40,697 nucleotides of DNA, from positions 1-40,697 of the forward strand of contig PWFS01000037.1 of the NCBI GenBank assembly GCA_003554145.1, given 5' to 3'. Positions 40,001-40,697 of the stretch are shown piece by piece; within the stretch, counting starts at the first letter, position 1, and each line of letters begins with the position of its first letter. The notes under the pieces were generated by a model, which did not search any database, was not told the DNA's origin, and saw nothing but the letters and a program-made list of their open reading frames with translations. A program made the translations under genes and the position numbers. This stretch comes from Halobacteroidaceae bacterium (GTDB lineage: Bacteria; Bacillota; Halanaerobiia; B1SED10-174).

Positions 40001-40697
40001 TTAACTGATTTGATTTTTCCTTTATCTTTTGAGCAGTAACTCCAGGTTTTACTGCGATCTCCTGGGCCTGTTCTATAATAGTGGCAAAATTTTCATAAGC
40101 AGAAGGGGGCACCTGACCATCCCCTTCACCTGCTTCAATCTCTTCCTGCAACTCTCGAGCTGTAGAAATTGTTTGCTCCAATTCAGATCTGTCCCCTTCT
40201 ATTATGGCCTCCTGGAAATCAGTCAGGGCTTCTTCCAGGGTATTTTCTGCGGCATCCACCTCATTCTGGGTGGCAACAGGATCCTCATATACTTCCCGGG
40301 CTTCTTCTATAGCCTCGGTTAAAGCTGCATGGGCTTCTTCAGGGGCCTGGCCATCTCCCTCGCCCATCTCTATTTCTTCTTGCTTCTCTTTAGCTTCTTC
40401 TATACTTCCTTCCAGTCCGGTACGGTCTACCTCTATTATGGACTCCTGGAAATCAGCCAGGGCTTCTTCCAGGGTATTTACTGCGGCATCCACCTCATTC
40501 TGGGTGGCAACCGGATCCTCATATACTTCCTGGACTTCTTCTATTGCCTCGGCTAAAGCTGCATGGGCTTCTTCCGGGGCCTGCCCATCACCCTCGCCCA
40601 TCTCTATTTCTTCCTGCTTCTCTTTAGCTTCTTCTATACTTCCTTCCAGTCCGGTACGGTCCACTTCTATTATGGACTCCTGGAAATCAGCCAGGGC
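37050..40697 (-). CDS. Giant FIVAR-like repeat protein with C-terminal outer-membrane barrel (N-terminus outside window)
   Basis: The frame is open to the right edge; about 1,215 C-terminal residues are visible. From the edge there are at least eleven 78-residue repeats with pattern DR..LE..I..A..LQEEI..G.GDGQ.PEEAH..L..AI..A......P.VTQ.E.D.A...L..A...F..SII.V, which resembles FIVAR modules of Gram-positive surface proteins. Two beta-rich bacterial-repeat domains follow (about 860-1020 counted from GTG 40664; EVRAIMNGEQVEPGQKVEEG; EFEEWKG). The last ~180 residues alternate polar and hydrophobic like a small barrel and end in GLELGAQLEATF, the terminal Phe expected for BAM-inserted proteins. 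Probably an adhesin or an outer-membrane-to-wall tether. Repeat 11 has EEGQ in place of GDGQ. Confidence 0.85.
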   Translation of the reverse strand, partial: ALADFQESIIEVDRTGLEGSIEEAKEKQEEIEMGEGDGQAPEEAHAALAEAIEEVQEVYEDPVATQNEVDAAVNTLEEALADFQESIIEVDRTGLEGSIEEAKEKQEEIEMGEGDGQAPEEAHAALTEAIEEAREVYEDPVATQNEVDAAENTLEEALTDFQEAIIEGDRSELEQTISTARELQEEIEAGEGDGQVPPSAYENFATIIEQAQEIAVKPGVTAQKIKEKSNQLREGKASFKNAIIEVERAGLEDLIEEARELLSDVQTGEGDGQINPQTHADLTAEVDRAQEVFTQPGVTQQEVYEAEISLIQARDDFEDSIIEVNRKELEETIALALDLQEEIGVGIGDGQAPEEAHAELGKAIEEATKILEKPAVTQEETDETVIELKRARDDFEDSIIEVNRKELEETIALARDLQEEIAVGIGDGQAPEEAHAELGKAIEEATKILEKPAVTQEETDETVIELKRARDDFEDSIIEVNRKELEETIALALDLQEEIAVGIGDGQAPEEAHAELEKAIEEATKILEKPAVTQEETDETVIELREAKINFEESIIVVDRMQLEQAIKMAWELKGEKEEGMGDGQIPSKDYETLEGAIKAAERAYEDPVATQQNIDNAVNSLTEAKKAFSEAVIVVEREELGNIITDAQAFKEFIPRGKGDGHAPAQAHEKFISAINEAREIYNKPKVTQEETDQAVQALQEAQLSFSQAIIQVDRQGLQASIVEAQKKLDQVNVGRGDGQIPPLPYYDLKEILDLAQEAYQKSDITQEDLDRAHQDLKTAMELFSSAIIEVDRSSLSKLIAEAIILKDTMDVGREEGQVPLDAHEKFRREIGQAQQAYEDEVITQAAIDEAAARLKKGKEEFRESIITITRYILDYGVIEGYGEVRAIMNGEQVEPGQKVEEGSEITIEAVPGEESQLDAWVLNGSEIEEPQPIHTIDNLQTDLDIRARFALIPPKEYTLMIVKEGKGSIQINDIEVALPYLEAIEEDTKITIEAIPHESWEFEEWKGSAIGEENQLVLSMDEDKNIRAIFSSPRSHRDFYFAPGYSTFNLNEFEDHILAEYGEDETFDGGMVLIFGGRQWLGDVGLESLALGAEMEWMKVEYSALDISLSNMGFLLTAAYQLSDLMDFLPVDLILTGAAGVYRAKFIDGEVDTGQLIESFWGPGFKVGLQAIYSFHERFGLGGRVGYRFPWINGDGLINFRGLELGAQLEATF
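39027..39728 (-). repeat. Three near-identical 234-bp tandem repeats
   Basis: Units at 39495-39728, 39261-39494 and 39027-39260 encode repeats 5-7 (each VNRKELEETIALA) and differ at only a few bases through most of their length; the 3' end of the third diverges. The same nucleotide text recurs at exact 234-base offsets. The outer repeats are far more diverged, so this is a recent local expansion. Confidence 0.92.
40197..40697 (-). repeat. Second group of similar 234-bp repeats at the window edge
   Basis: Repeats 1 and 2 (starting DRTGLEGSIEEAKEKQEE) are also very close to each other in DNA, again at a 234-base offset. The preceding repeat begins before the window, so the number of copies is unknown. 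Confidence 0.88.

Noticed and set aside
39027-40697. CRISPR-like periodic array
   Set aside because: The period is 234 bases, in frame and coding, with no short repeat/unique spacer structure.

Overview
The window reads as a chromosomal segment of a halophilic, outer-membrane-bearing (diderm) member of the Firmicutes, most likely Halanaerobiales. The case rests on three things. The core gene blocks have Firmicutes order and control: T-box leaders on alaS and pheST, an infC-rpmI-rplT operon with an L20-type leader, alaS-ireB-ruvX-DUF1292-mltG, zapA-cvpA, and mutS2. The genome also encodes a very large repeat protein that ends in an outer-membrane-type beta-barrel with a terminal Phe. The lineage is an inference; no search was run.

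Layout. 0-4 kb: a Ca-binding-like protein (+) and a sensor kinase/response regulator pair (-). 4-6.2 kb: a lone type IV/II prepilin-like gene (-) divergent from the RNA ligase rtcB (+). 6.1-10.2 kb: a leftward run of a Crp/Fnr regulator, two small GATE-domain membrane proteins, an EamA permease, a DUF1576 membrane protein and a stand-alone GHKL ATPase. 10.4-20 kb (all -): fur, a SleB-like cell-wall hydrolase, a YqeG phosphatase, the mltG/DUF1292/ruvX/ireB/alaS block behind a T-box, a beta-propeller-like lipid- or membrane-anchored protein, and tyrS. 20-23 kb: pbp1A (+). 23-33.6 kb (-): mutS2, cvpA, zapA, pheT, pheS with T-box, a TrmH-type methyltransferase, rplT, rpmI, infC with leader, and a metal-dependent cyclase. 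33.7-37 kb is an accessory patch: a tRNA-Val, a decayed IS4-type transposase, a small cytochrome-b-like membrane protein convergent with a secreted DOMON protein, four tandem tRNAs (Val, Gly, Cys, Leu), and an HsdR-like gene scrap. 37.05 kb to the right edge (-): the giant repeat/beta-barrel protein, whose N-terminus lies outside the window.

The most unusual signal is repeated use of ATT as a start codon. Besides infC, where AUU initiation is classical, three more genes (the Ca-binding-like protein, rtcB and a GATE-domain gene) have a good Shine-Dalgarno sequence correctly spaced from an in-frame ATT. In each, the nearest conventional start is out of position or would delete conserved N-terminal sequence. 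This suggests a small set of IF3-sensitive genes. The second highlight is the giant protein: at least eleven 78-residue FIVAR-like repeats, a Gram-positive surface module, joined to an outer-membrane barrel, with three neighbouring repeats almost identical at DNA level. The third is the DOMON/cytochrome-b pair, which looks like an envelope electron-transfer unit whose cytochrome promoter carries a perfect 10+10 bp dyad over its -10 box.
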